DNA of 64,000 bases from HXMU1420-13 sp965228545 (GTDB lineage: Bacteria > Bacteroidota > Rhodothermia > Balneolales > Balneolaceae): NCBI GenBank assembly GCA_965228545.1, contig OZ245822.1, forward strand, positions 496,001 to 560,000, given 5' to 3'. Positions 17,873-26,567 of the stretch are shown one piece after another. The stretch's first letter is position 1; every line of letters begins with the position of its first letter. A program made the position numbers and the translations under genes. The notes beneath the pieces are model-generated. The model saw only the letters and a list, made by a program, of their open reading frames with translations. It did not search any database and had not been told where the DNA came from.

Positions 17873-18250
17873 ATGGGAATTAAACGCAGAACAAAATCAA
17901 TTGAATTATTGCTTGAACAGTTCGTGCATGAGCAAAGAGCCATCTCGGCTACTGAATTAACCGAGCGTTTACGTGAGAAAGTAAATAAAACAACGATTTA
18001 TCGAGCATTGGTAAGGCTCGAGGATGAAGGATTAATCCATTCTTTCGTGGGGCGAAATGCAATTAAATGGTATGCTAAATGTAATGGCTGTTCTACGCAT
18101 GGACACGACGATATTCACCCACATTTTCAATGTTTAAGTTGTGGTAAAGTTGAATGTTTAGAAATAGATATATCTGTGCCAGAAATTGAACATAGAGAAG
18201 TATTAACTACGCAAATTTTAATGCAGGGTAATTGTGAAAATTGTGTTTGA
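17873..18250 (+). CDS. Fur family transcriptional repressor (Zur-like)
   Basis: A 125-aa regulator. The winged helix spans residues 1-60 (ISATELTERLREKVNKTTIYRALVRLEDEGLI), with the Fur signature of a recognition helix TTIYRAL. The dimerisation and metal domain has HPHFQCLSCGKVECL, with C87/C90, and a C-terminal CENC pair (C121/C124) that forms the structural zinc site. Histidines near 76-84 could form the sensing site. Pairing with a MerC-type membrane protein across a palindrome suggests zinc or a related metal. The IS256 element sits 50 bases after its stop. Confidence 0.85.
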   Translation: MGIKRRTKSIELLLEQFVHEQRAISATELTERLREKVNKTTIYRALVRLEDEGLIHSFVGRNAIKWYAKCNGCSTHGHDDIHPHFQCLSCGKVECLEIDISVPEIEHREVLTTQILMQGNCENCV

Positions 18251-18291
18251 TGTTACAAGCTTGCATTAGTTTGACTAATTTATGATATGCC

Positions 18292-18299
18292 TGTTTGCA
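18292..18299 (+). repeat. Target-site duplication, left copy
   Basis: TGTTTGCA directly precedes the left end of the IS and is repeated at 19620-19627 just after the right end. Eight bases is the usual duplication for IS256-family elements. The match shows that the element moved here as a unit and is not much decayed. Confidence 0.8.
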
Positions 18300-18325
18300 G
18301 AGAGTGTAAGCTGAACTCTGTCTAA
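18300..18325 (+). repeat. IS left inverted repeat
   Basis: It begins GAGAGTGTAA and includes AACTCTGTCT. It is an imperfect inverse of the right end at 19594-19619 (22 of 26 matches). Confidence 0.8.
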
Positions 18326-18356
18326 GTAACCAAAAATAGAGTTAACTTAGACCGTC

Positions 18357-19589
18357 ATGACACAGGAAGAATTAGACCAATTACAAAAAAAAGCGCTGGA
18401 GCAATTTAAATCCGGTAAACCTTTGCTTGGCAAAGACGGGGCGTTTGCACCGATGCTCAAGCAGTTTTTAGAAGCCGCTTTGCAGGCGGAGATGGACGCT
18501 CATCTGAGTGAGGAGGAGCGTCAGACAGGAAATAAACGAAATGGCAAGGGGACCAAGACGATCAAAAGCGCCGAAGGAACTTTCCAGATCGACACGCCCC
18601 AGGATCGGCAAAGCTCATTTTCCCCACAAATCATAAAAAAGCGGGAGACGATCCTGGCCGATAACCTTGCCGACAAAATTATTGGCTTGTATGGGCTGGG
18701 AATGAGCCTTCGGGACATCAGTACCCACATCAAGGAGATGTACGACAGTGAGATCTCTCACACGGTGCTCTCGGAGATTACCGACCGAATCATCCCCCAG
18801 GTCAAAGCCTGGCAGGCTCGCCCACTTGAACCCGTCTACTGTATTGTGTGGCTGGATGCCATGCACTACAAAGTGCGCGATGAAGGGCGGGTGCAGCATA
18901 AAGCGCTTTACAATATCCTGGGCATCAATCCAGAAGGTCGTAAAGAGGTGTTGGGCACCTATATCTCGGAGAGTGAAGGAGCCAACTTTTGGTTATCGGT
19001 GCTCACTGATCTGCACAACCGGGGGCTGGAAGATATCCTGATTGCCTGTACGGATAACCTGAGAGGCTTTACCGAAGCCATTGGGAGTGTCTACCCGAAA
19101 GCCGAAGTTCAAAGCTGTATTGTCCATCAGATCCGCAACTCCTGCAAGTATGTGGCCAGTAAGGATCAGAAGGAGTTCATGCGGGATCTCAAGCAAGTAT
19201 ACCGAGCCGAGACCAAAGATATGGCCGAGATGGAGCTGGAAAACTTGGCTGGCAAGTGGGAGGCAAAATATCCTATTGTTATAGCCTCTTGGCAGAATAA
19301 CTGGGAAAAGCTAACCACTTATTTCCAGTATACGGCTCCAATCCGAAAGCTGATTTATACCACAAATGCTGTGGAAGGCTATCACCGCCAGATTCGAAAA
19401 GTAACCAAGACTAAGGGCGCTTTCACCAGTGATATGGCGTTGTTAAAACTGGTGTACCTGGCGACTAAAAACATTGAGAAAAAATGGACCTCGCCTCTGC
19501 AAAACTGGAGCTTGACTGTACAGCAGCTGGCAATTAGATTTGGTGAGCGCTTGCCATTGGATATAAATCGACATCCCAAACCCGAATAA
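18357..19589 (+). CDS. IS256-family (mutator-type) transposase
   Basis: A 410-aa DDE transposase. D167 (WLDAMHYKV), D233 (ACTDNLRGF) and E340 (TNAVEGYHRQIRK) match the DDE triad of the mutator/IS256 family. The conserved CIVHQIRN motif lies near 254-261. Length and motifs are those of an intact enzyme, with no frameshift. It is expected to cut and paste the element through a circular intermediate. The frame starts 57 bases inside the left end. Confidence 0.95.
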   Translation: MTQEELDQLQKKALEQFKSGKPLLGKDGAFAPMLKQFLEAALQAEMDAHLSEEERQTGNKRNGKGTKTIKSAEGTFQIDTPQDRQSSFSPQIIKKRETILADNLADKIIGLYGLGMSLRDISTHIKEMYDSEISHTVLSEITDRIIPQVKAWQARPLEPVYCIVWLDAMHYKVRDEGRVQHKALYNILGINPEGRKEVLGTYISESEGANFWLSVLTDLHNRGLEDILIACTDNLRGFTEAIGSVYPKAEVQSCIVHQIRNSCKYVASKDQKEFMRDLKQVYRAETKDMAEMELENLAGKWEAKYPIVIASWQNNWEKLTTYFQYTAPIRKLIYTTNAVEGYHRQIRKVTKTKGAFTSDMALLKLVYLATKNIEKKWTSPLQNWSLTVQQLAIRFGERLPLDINRHPKPE

Positions 19590-19593
19590 ATAA

Positions 19594-19619
19594 TCAGACA
19601 GAGTTTAAATTACACTCCC
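19594..19619 (-). repeat. IS right inverted repeat
   Basis: Read on the minus strand it begins GGGAGTGTAA and includes AACTCTGTCT, pairing with the left end. Confidence 0.8.
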
Positions 19620-19627
19620 TGTTTGCA
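19620..19627 (+). repeat. Target-site duplication, right copy
   Basis: TGTTTGCA, identical to 18292-18299 on the other side of the IS. Confidence 0.8.
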
Positions 19628-19650
19628 GGACGTTTAAATATTGATAGAAA

Positions 19651-21456
19651 TCAGCTCATCTTCTCAACATTATTCGCATCAAAATCTATATCTATATTGT
19701 TACCATTTTTCAAAAATGAATCTGTGTGAAAATAGATCAGTTCGGTTGCTTCAATCAATTTAGTTGAAATTACAGATATGTTATGGCTGTCGTTGGCAAG
19801 CGAGCTTGCCATTCTGCTAGATATTTTTTGTTGTCTAATAAGATTATCTAAAGTTCCATCGAGCAGGTAATCTTCTTTTTTGGCAAGTTTTTTTAATCGT
19901 TTAATCTTTTTTGCAAATAAGGTAGGATCTGGAGCATCTTTAATCTCCTGTAACACTCTTAGAATTTTTGATACTCTTCGCCTTAAACGATCGTACTCAA
20001 CACGTATTACATCGTTTTCTGATACTAAATAAGTATTCAGGTTCGAACGTATTTCACTAAGTGCTTTAATTGCTTCTACAATATTTCTATTAGCTAACTT
20101 AATATTTGCAAACAATTCTGTGAGTTCAGGCGAGAGGTTTAATTCTGACTGGGCAAGGGTGGCATATTTAATAATCTTACTGTAAATCGTTTTCACTTTT
20201 CTGTCGTATTCCGTATCAATATCCACAGGTATTTCTTCTCTTGATGATCGGACCAGTTGCTTCAATTTTGTATCACTTTTTATGTCCTCCCGATGCATAT
20301 TTAATCCGTGAGCGATAATTTCGAAAGCTACTTTCTCGAATAATCGTTTTGACTCATTGAATAAAGCATGAAGTGCAGTTTGGGGATATTTTAGCGAGTT
20401 TTTATCAAGATATCTCGGAAGTTCAATGTTCTCGTTGATTTTAGGTTCTTTAAAAACGGTGTTTAAAAGAGTAATCAACCAGTTGATGAAAGGTAGGATT
20501 AGTATCAGCCCAAAAAGGTTGAAAAGGGTATGAAATATTGAAAGTTTGAAGGTATAATTTGTTTCAGAAATACTAAACCAATTAGATAGAAGATCAACCA
20601 AGAATGAGAGTTGGTTGATAAAAACCAAGGCGAATACACCGGTAGCAACATTGAACACAAAATGAGCTCCCGCCAAGCGTTTACCCGAAATATTAGAACT
20701 TAATGAACCAATAATAGCGGTTATCGTGGTTCCAACATTTGCCCCAATAGCCAATGCTAATGAATTAGTGTACGTAATTTGTTCAACAGCTAAAGCTGTT
20801 AGTATCAACGCCATTGTTGCGCTACTAGATTGAAGTATCACTGTCATTGCCAACCCAATCAGCGTAAACACAAGTAAACCTTTAAGGCCGGTCATGGCAT
20901 ATTCTGCTAAATCAAAACTTTCTTTATAGGCATCTAACCCTGTTTTCATATAGAAAACGCCCATAAAGAAAAACCCTAACCCTGCCAATACTTGCCCGGC
21001 ACCTTTAATTCTCTTCGATTTTTGTAAAACTAATACTATTCCAAAAGCCAGCATGGGCATTGCTAAGCTGGATATTTTAATTTTAAGGCCAAAAAGTGAG
21101 ACAAGCCATGCAGTAGCAGTTGTGCCAATGTTAGCGCCTAGAATGATACCAATTCCGGCTTTAAGCGAAATCAAGCCTATGCTTATAAACGAGATTACGA
21201 TCACAGAAACAAGTGAACTTGATTGCAGAATTGCAGTACTGGTAAAACCCAAACTGATGGATTTAGCCAGACTATTGGTCGTTTTTTTTAGGGAAGCTTG
21301 CAATGGGCCGGATGCGAAGGAATTAAAACCCTCTTCCAACATGATCATCCCAAACAAAAGAATGGCAATACCTGCGGCAATTTCTTTAACCGTAGGATTA
21401 GTAAAGAGCAGAAGCCCTAATAACAATAAAGTGCCAACAAGAATAAACTTTTTCAA
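19651..21456 (-). CDS. Na+/phosphate cotransporter family protein with PhoU-like tail
   Basis: A 601-aa inner-membrane protein of the NptA/YjbB family. Two inverted-repeat halves each contain the ILQSSS signature (near residues 77 and 210) followed by GANIGTT or GANVGTT, the sodium/phosphate pore motifs. From about residue 350 a cytosolic helical region resembles PhoU and probably tunes transport. It takes up or exports phosphate or a related anion with sodium. It is a single gene; its 3' end is 31 bases from the IS. The upstream gap to the phosphatase gene is 147 bases. Confidence 0.88.
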   Translation of the reverse strand: MKKFILVGTLLLLGLLLFTNPTVKEIAAGIAILLFGMIMLEEGFNSFASGPLQASLKKTTNSLAKSISLGFTSTAILQSSSLVSVIVISFISIGLISLKAGIGIILGANIGTTATAWLVSLFGLKIKISSLAMPMLAFGIVLVLQKSKRIKGAGQVLAGLGFFFMGVFYMKTGLDAYKESFDLAEYAMTGLKGLLVFTLIGLAMTVILQSSSATMALILTALAVEQITYTNSLALAIGANVGTTITAIIGSLSSNISGKRLAGAHFVFNVATGVFALVFINQLSFLVDLLSNWFSISETNYTFKLSIFHTLFNLFGLILILPFINWLITLLNTVFKEPKINENIELPRYLDKNSLKYPQTALHALFNESKRLFEKVAFEIIAHGLNMHREDIKSDTKLKQLVRSSREEIPVDIDTEYDRKVKTIYSKIIKYATLAQSELNLSPELTELFANIKLANRNIVEAIKALSEIRSNLNTYLVSENDVIRVEYDRLRRRVSKILRVLQEIKDAPDPTLFAKKIKRLKKLAKKEDYLLDGTLDNLIRQQKISSRMASSLANDSHNISVISTKLIEATELIYFHTDSFLKNGNNIDIDFDANNVEKMS

Positions 21457-21603
21457 AAAATACCGCTATGCTGATCGATTATTTACTGCATCAGTATATT
21501 TATAATTGGCTGGAGTTGAAACTGCAATTTAAATGTCGGTATGATTTGGTAATATTCTGATCCAAAACCTAACTCTAATTCATTAATTTAATTATATCAG
21601 AAA

Positions 21604-22434
21604 TCAGCAATTATAACTTGCATAATACACTCCTTCATGATGCATAAAGGTGCTGTCGCTGCGATTTAAATCAAGCGGATCTCCATAAAAATTAGTTGAT
21701 CGAAATCCAAGTTCACGGAACAAACAGGCTGTGGCTGCAAAATCCCAGATACTGCCTCCACCTACTTCTTTTTTGGGATGCTTAATTAAACAGGCAGGAG
21801 CGTTCTTCAGCACATTTATGGCATTCAGTACCGATCCGCCACCTTGTACTACTTTAAATCGTTTCAGCTCTTGTACTTCAACCGTTTGATTTAGTATTTC
21901 AACTAAATCATCGATTTCATGAGTAGCTTGTAGCGGTTTGTCATGTACAAAGGTTAGGTAATCATTTTCACATTTAATTTCCCATAACTCATCATTTCTA
22001 AATACACCACTACCTTTAGCTCCATGATATAGTGTATCTGTGCTTGGGTCGTATACTACCCCAATTACCGGTGTACCATCTCTGCTAACCAAAGCTATAG
22101 AAACAGAAAAATGTGGTTCTTTTTTGATAAATGCCAGAGTCCCGTCGATGGGATCAATGCACCAGAAATAGGCTTTTTCAAATCTACTTCCATCGTCTTC
22201 GGTTTCTTCGGTAAGTAATGCAAGATCATGTTTTTCGCAAGTTGGAAGTAGGTGGGAGAGGATGATGTCCTCGCACTCTTTATCAACTTTAGTAACTACT
22301 TGAGAGGCATAGTTTACTCCACCATCTTTTTTGTCGAATTCTATCGATTCGTTCATATAAGATTGGATGTGTTCTCCGGCCGCTAAAGCTGCTTCAATTG
22401 CGATCTCTTTTAGTGGAATCAAATTCATATTCAA
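21604..22434 (-). CDS. Inositol-monophosphatase-superfamily phosphatase (CysQ-like)
   Basis: A 276-aa metal-dependent phosphatase. Motif A reads WCIDPIDGTLAF (D94, D97, T99), with an upstream EET metal ligand near 76-78. Motif B reads GGGSIWDFAATAC with D231. The family includes inositol monophosphatases and 3'(2'),5'-bisphosphate nucleotidases; the sequence alone does not choose, though the layout resembles CysQ. Its start overlaps the stop of the kinase-like gene by 4 bases (ATGA), so the two are translationally coupled. A phosphatase and a kinase made together suggest opposing work on one small molecule. Confidence 0.82.
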   Translation of the reverse strand: MNMNLIPLKEIAIEAALAAGEHIQSYMNESIEFDKKDGGVNYASQVVTKVDKECEDIILSHLLPTCEKHDLALLTEETEDDGSRFEKAYFWCIDPIDGTLAFIKKEPHFSVSIALVSRDGTPVIGVVYDPSTDTLYHGAKGSGVFRNDELWEIKCENDYLTFVHDKPLQATHEIDDLVEILNQTVEVQELKRFKVVQGGGSVLNAINVLKNAPACLIKHPKKEVGGGSIWDFAATACLFRELGFRSTNFYGDPLDLNRSDSTFMHHEGVYYASYNC

Positions 22435-23381
22435 AAGGATTCAATTACTTGCTTTGTTATTCGCTCGCTATAACTGTTGATTTTCCAATGTCCCGGACTC
22501 CATCCCTTTAAAAAACGATGAAAATCGGCCCAGGCTACTCGATACAATGGTCGCCATTCTTTTTCAATTTGCTTTGACTTTTCGCCAAGTTCATTCTGTA
22601 AAAAACCGAAATAAGTATCTAAAATTTGATTCTCCATTCGTTCACATTCGTCTTCATTAAGGCAACTTCCAATAAAATAAGCCAAATCTTTCATCCCACA
22701 GCCTCCACCAACGTATTGGAAATCAACAGCGGCAACTTTTCCACTTTCTGAAAAGCAAAAGTTAGCGAGCTTGGCGTCACCATGTACAAATGTTTTGTAG
22801 GCACATTCATTTAGTTTTTGATTAATCAATGGGGCAGCTTTTTTTAGTGATTGATCAGATAGCGCAGCCAGTTCTTGGGGACGTGTATCCAAATGCCAAT
22901 AGGTTCCAATTTCCCAAAGTCCGTGTGGTGAAGCTCCCATGTAGCTTGCATGAAAATCTGCGAGCCACTTTATGCATGCTTCAATCTCATTCCAAGTGAC
23001 GGTAGATTTCCTAAGAGGATAGCCTGCTGGATCTAAATCTTCCATCACAATTAGCATTTCGTCTTGTTTTTGCTCAATAGCTAATGCTTTTGGGAGCCGT
23101 GCAGAACTTGCTGTACAATACTGTTCATACCATTTAGTCTCAACTTGGTAGGATTTCAGTTTTCTTTGATGTCCGATATCCGTATTCCAACCTCTTGGGT
23201 GCGTCCCATTCCGGGTTAACTGAATATGTTTTACAATTATGGTCTCAAAATCAGAACCTGCCAAATGAACTCTTACAAGTTCGCCGTATCCGCCCCAAAG
23301 TTCTTGTAGCATTTCGGATCGAATAATTTTTGAGGCACCGGTAAATTCTAGTAGAATAGCGTGGAAGTGGTTATTCATCAA
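22431..23381 (-). CDS. Phosphotransferase (aminoglycoside/ecdysteroid-kinase-like fold)
   Basis: A 316-aa small-molecule kinase with a protein-kinase-like fold. The catalytic loop reads TFVHGDAKLANFCF (H200, D202, N207), and the metal aspartate is D220 in AAVDFQYVGGGCG. The N-lobe carries IIVKHIQL with a likely ATP lysine. The GGGCGMKDLAYFIGSC stretch is typical of ecdysteroid-kinase-like (CHK) enzymes. The natural substrate is unknown. It overlaps the downstream phosphatase gene by 4 bases. Confidence 0.82.
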   Translation of the reverse strand: MMNNHFHAILLEFTGASKIIRSEMLQELWGGYGELVRVHLAGSDFETIIVKHIQLTRNGTHPRGWNTDIGHQRKLKSYQVETKWYEQYCTASSARLPKALAIEQKQDEMLIVMEDLDPAGYPLRKSTVTWNEIEACIKWLADFHASYMGASPHGLWEIGTYWHLDTRPQELAALSDQSLKKAAPLINQKLNECAYKTFVHGDAKLANFCFSESGKVAAVDFQYVGGGCGMKDLAYFIGSCLNEDECERMENQILDTYFGFLQNELGEKSKQIEKEWRPLYRVAWADFHRFLKGWSPGHWKINSYSERITKQVIESF

Positions 23382-23457
23382 TCAAATAGACAGTCTTATG
23401 CAGCTTTTCGCTAAGAGTGTTTAAAGAAATAGTAAATAGTACTTTGTAGATAATAAA

Positions 23458-23805
23458 TCAGATTTTGCGTGAAAGTAGATCTTTCAATTTAACAGCCTCG
23501 TTGGCCATGTTAGAACTGGTAAGCCAAATACCAATTTTCGATTGTTTTAAATGAAAGATCAAGTTGGCAGTTTTGTATTGATCGGCACTGGGGAAGAAGG
23601 GAACACCATTTAAGAAGGTGGTAATTATGCGCATCCACACACTTAATTTTGGAAACCAGGCTCTGTTTATTTCAACAGAATCTAGTTCTTGGTAGGTGAA
23701 GTATCCATTATTTTCATCTTTAATGGCATCTATAATCTGAAAACCTTCCTCAAGAAGTTGAATTTCAAATTTAGGTTCTTGTCGCAAAACAATGGATTGA
23801 TTCAT
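23458..23805 (-). CDS. Hypothetical protein, 115 aa
   Basis: A 115-aa protein with no signal peptide and one moderately hydrophobic stretch (LSVWMRIITTFLNGVPFF, about residues 54-71). Alternating beta-prone segments resemble a PH-like fold, but I cannot assign a family. It is followed by the kinase gene 76 bases downstream and preceded by the lon terminator region. Codon pattern and start context are ordinary, so it is probably real. Confidence 0.6.
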   Translation of the reverse strand: MNQSIVLRQEPKFEIQLLEEGFQIIDAIKDENNGYFTYQELDSVEINRAWFPKLSVWMRIITTFLNGVPFFPSADQYKTANLIFHLKQSKIGIWLTSSNMANEAVKLKDLLSRKI

Positions 23806-23908
23806 AATTATTTAATTTGTGCGCTGGTGTTTTCTAAATAAAACACTCCTAAGTATTTAAACAAAGTGAAAAAGATCTTTTTCATTGGATGAAATCTTCT
23901 GTTTATAA

Positions 23909-23942
23909 AAAAGCCCAAGTGAGAACTTCAGCTTGGGCTTTT
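23909..23942 (-). terminator. Rho-independent terminator of lon
   Basis: AAAAGCCCAAG (23909-23919) pairs perfectly with CTTGGGCTTTT (23932-23942) around a 12-base loop. T-runs close both sides. It sits 7 bases after the lon stop on the minus strand. Confidence 0.88.
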
Positions 23943-23949
23943 AACATAG

Positions 23950-26445
23950 TTACTTTTTCTTCTTTACAGTCTGCTTATGCTCGTCGCTAACTTTAAAGTA
24001 CTCGTTTGGATCACGTTCGGGATTCTTTTCAAGAATGATATCAAGAAGCGGTGACATTCGTTCCAAATAGTCTACCTCAAGATCTCCAATTACGTCTGCT
24101 TCAATTTCAGCAACGTCTTTTTCATTTTTCTTAGGTAAAAGCACTTTTGTAATTCCCGCACGTTTAGCAGCTAATACTTTTTCTTTGATTCCACCAACCG
24201 GTAACACTAAGCCACGCAGGGTGATTTCTCCCGTAAGTGCAATAGTGCCCTTAACTTTACGCTGCGTAAAGATGGATGCAATGGCAGAAAGCAGTGATAC
24301 ACCAGCAGAAGGACCGTCTTTTGGAACTGCACCCGCAGGCACGTGAATGTGTAAATCCCAGTACTTGAAGGCTTCTTCAGGTATTCCAATTTCACCCGCA
24401 TGAGCTTTTAAATATGAAATGGCCAGCATCGCCGATTCTTTCATTACATCACCAAGTTGACCGGTGATATTCAGTTTTCCACTTCCTTTTGAAACACTTG
24501 CTTCGATGAAGAGAATATCTCCACCAAATGGAGTCCATGCGAGTCCTGTTGCCACTCCCGGTACGGTTGTGCGTTCTGCAACATCGCTAAAGAATTTTTG
24601 TTTACCCAATAATTCTTCAACATCTTTTTCCGAAACGGTAAACGATTCAATTTCTCCCGAAGCTACTTTTGCCGCCACACCTCTGCATACCGATCCAATT
24701 TGCCGATCTAAGTTACGCACACCGGATTCTCTGGTATATTGATCGATTACCCGTGTTATCGCTTTGTCATCGATGCTGATTTGCTCTTCGGTTAAACCGT
24801 TTTCTTTTATCTGTTTTGGGATGAGATAGTTTTTAGCAATCTCGGTTTTTTCTTCGAGCGTGTATCCACTAATGTTGATGATTTCCATTCGATCGCGAAG
24901 GGGAGCGGGAATGGTTTCCAGCGAGTTTGCCGTAGCAATAAACATCACTTTAGATAAATCGTATTCAATCTCCAGATAGTTGTCGCTGAAGGTATCATTT
25001 TGTTCTGGATCTAATACCTCAAGCAGGGCAGAAGTTGGATCACCACGATAATCAGAACCTACCTTATCAATCTCATCCAGCATTATTACCGGATTTCCTT
25101 TACCGGCTTTTTTCATAGAGCGGATAATTCGTCCAGGCAATGCACCAATGTACGTTCTTCTATGACCTCGAATCTCGGCTTCATCTCTGATACCACCTAA
25201 ACTAAATCGCTCAAACTCTCTGTTTAGCGAACGGGCAATCGACTTTCCAAGCGAAGTTTTACCAACGCCCGGAGGCCCATAAAAACAAAGAATAGGCGCT
25301 TTCATGTCTTTCTTCAGCTTTAATACAGCCAAATATTCTATGATGCGCTTTTTTACTTTTTCGAGGCCGTAATGATCTTCATCCAATACTTTGCGGGCGA
25401 ATTCGAGATCGAGTTTGTCTTCTGAGTATTCATCCCAAGGCAGATCAATAATCCATTCTACATAACTGTAGATGATGCCATAATTTGGTGAAGCGTTAGG
25501 GGTCATTTCTAATCTTCCTAACTCTTTTTCGGCGACTTCTCTGGCGTAATCCGGTAGTTTTTTTGAGGCTAGTTTCTCGCGAAGTTTTTCAACTTCCTGT
25601 TGTTCTGCATCTTCGCCCAGCTCTTCCTGAATGGCTTTCATTTGCTGGCGTAAATAAAATTCGCGCTGTTGGTCGTCGATGTCAGACTTCACCTTAGTGC
25701 GGATTTTCTCACTCATATCCAGCACCTGAAGTTCCTGCTCAAGAAACTCCATGATTTTATCAAGATTATCAGAGAATTTTTGAGTTTCCAGTAAATCCTG
25801 TTTGTCGTCGATATCTACATTTAAGTTCGACGCAATAAAGTTGAGTAGAAATATCGGGCTGTTAATATTATTTACAGCAATGGCTGCTTCGGAAGGAATA
25901 TTCGGCGATTTGTTTATGATATTAACCGCCGTTTCTTTCACATTTCGGATGGAAGCACTTAGTTCCAAACCCTGAATATCCATTTCACGTGGATAGCTTT
26001 TTGTGGTAGCTCTGAAATAGGGTTGATCTTGAGTGAATTCGTCCACTTCAAATACCGATTTACCCTGAATCACTATACTTCGACTTCCGTCAGGCATCTT
26101 GATGAGTTTCAATATTTGAGCAACGGTACCGATTTTATGCAAATCACCGTAAGCCGGCTCTTCAATATCTTCATCGATTTGAGTAACCACACCAATTATT
26201 TTATCCCCGGCATACGCTTCCTTTACTAAAGCAAGCGATCGGTCTCTGCCAACGGTAATCGGAACAACTACTCCGGGAAACAAAACGGTATTTTTTAAGG
26301 GCAGGATGGGTAAGGAGTCGGGTACAATGGATTCGGTTAGTTCTTTTTCTTCCTCTTCCGACATGAGTGGGATGGCTTGCTCAAAGTCTTCGAATACATC
26401 GTCTGCTCGCCCAAATTGATTTTCTAAAGTAAAACGTGATTTCAT
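23950..26445 (-). CDS. lon: ATP-dependent protease Lon
   Basis: An 831-aa Lon protease that unfolds and degrades damaged or regulatory proteins. The N-terminal LON domain begins LPILPLKNTVLFPG (near 45-58). The AAA+ Walker A is GPPGVGKT (390-397) and Walker B VIMLDEID near 453-460. The protease domain has the catalytic serine S713 in KDGPSAGVS and the lysine in GGIKEK (near 754). The frame is open to an ATG at 26499, but a promoter candidate (26485-26515) covers that codon, so 26445 is preferred. It has a strong terminator of its own. The tail KKKK is short and basic. Confidence 0.95.
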   Translation of the reverse strand: MKSRFTLENQFGRADDVFEDFEQAIPLMSEEEEKELTESIVPDSLPILPLKNTVLFPGVVVPITVGRDRSLALVKEAYAGDKIIGVVTQIDEDIEEPAYGDLHKIGTVAQILKLIKMPDGSRSIVIQGKSVFEVDEFTQDQPYFRATTKSYPREMDIQGLELSASIRNVKETAVNIINKSPNIPSEAAIAVNNINSPIFLLNFIASNLNVDIDDKQDLLETQKFSDNLDKIMEFLEQELQVLDMSEKIRTKVKSDIDDQQREFYLRQQMKAIQEELGEDAEQQEVEKLREKLASKKLPDYAREVAEKELGRLEMTPNASPNYGIIYSYVEWIIDLPWDEYSEDKLDLEFARKVLDEDHYGLEKVKKRIIEYLAVLKLKKDMKAPILCFYGPPGVGKTSLGKSIARSLNREFERFSLGGIRDEAEIRGHRRTYIGALPGRIIRSMKKAGKGNPVIMLDEIDKVGSDYRGDPTSALLEVLDPEQNDTFSDNYLEIEYDLSKVMFIATANSLETIPAPLRDRMEIINISGYTLEEKTEIAKNYLIPKQIKENGLTEEQISIDDKAITRVIDQYTRESGVRNLDRQIGSVCRGVAAKVASGEIESFTVSEKDVEELLGKQKFFSDVAERTTVPGVATGLAWTPFGGDILFIEASVSKGSGKLNITGQLGDVMKESAMLAISYLKAHAGEIGIPEEAFKYWDLHIHVPAGAVPKDGPSAGVSLLSAIASIFTQRKVKGTIALTGEITLRGLVLPVGGIKEKVLAAKRAGITKVLLPKKNEKDVAEIEADVIGDLEVDYLERMSPLLDIILEKNPERDPNEYFKVSDEHKQTVKKKK

Positions 26446-26484
26446 TAAGTAAATATCTTCTCTGTTTCTTTTGCTTGTGATTGG

Positions 26485-26515
26485 CAAATACAAAGCCAAG
26501 GTTTCTGTGCAACAA
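26485..26515 (-). promoter_or_regulatory. Candidate Bacteroidetes-type promoter of lon
   Basis: On the minus strand TTG (26513-26515) is followed after 20 bases by TGTATTTG (26485-26492), matching 7 of 8 positions of TAnnTTTG. The expected transcript start lies between the two candidate ATGs, which supports the downstream one. Two copies of TCTGTCAGT, 21 bases apart (26538-26546 and 26559-26567), lie further upstream. Confidence 0.4.
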
Positions 26516-26567
26516 CTATGCCGACAAATAATCGGAGTCTGTCAGTAGACACGGGCAATCTGTCAGT

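Larger units (their letters stand above)
18300..19619 (+). mobile_element. IS256-family insertion sequence, complete (1320 bp)
   Basis: The element has terminal inverted repeats of about 26 bp (left 18300-18325, right 19594-19619) that match at 22 positions, both starting with G, and an 8-bp target duplication. It carries one transposase gene covering nearly all its length. Base composition looks richer in G and C than the flanking genes, consistent with horizontal origin. It lies between the Fur-family gene and the 3' end of the Na/Pi transporter gene and does not interrupt a coding sequence. Confidence 0.9.

Noticed and set aside
18615..18899. Antisense frames inside the transposase gene
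   Set aside because: They are mirror frames of a well-supported IS256 transposase and have no independent start signals or family features.
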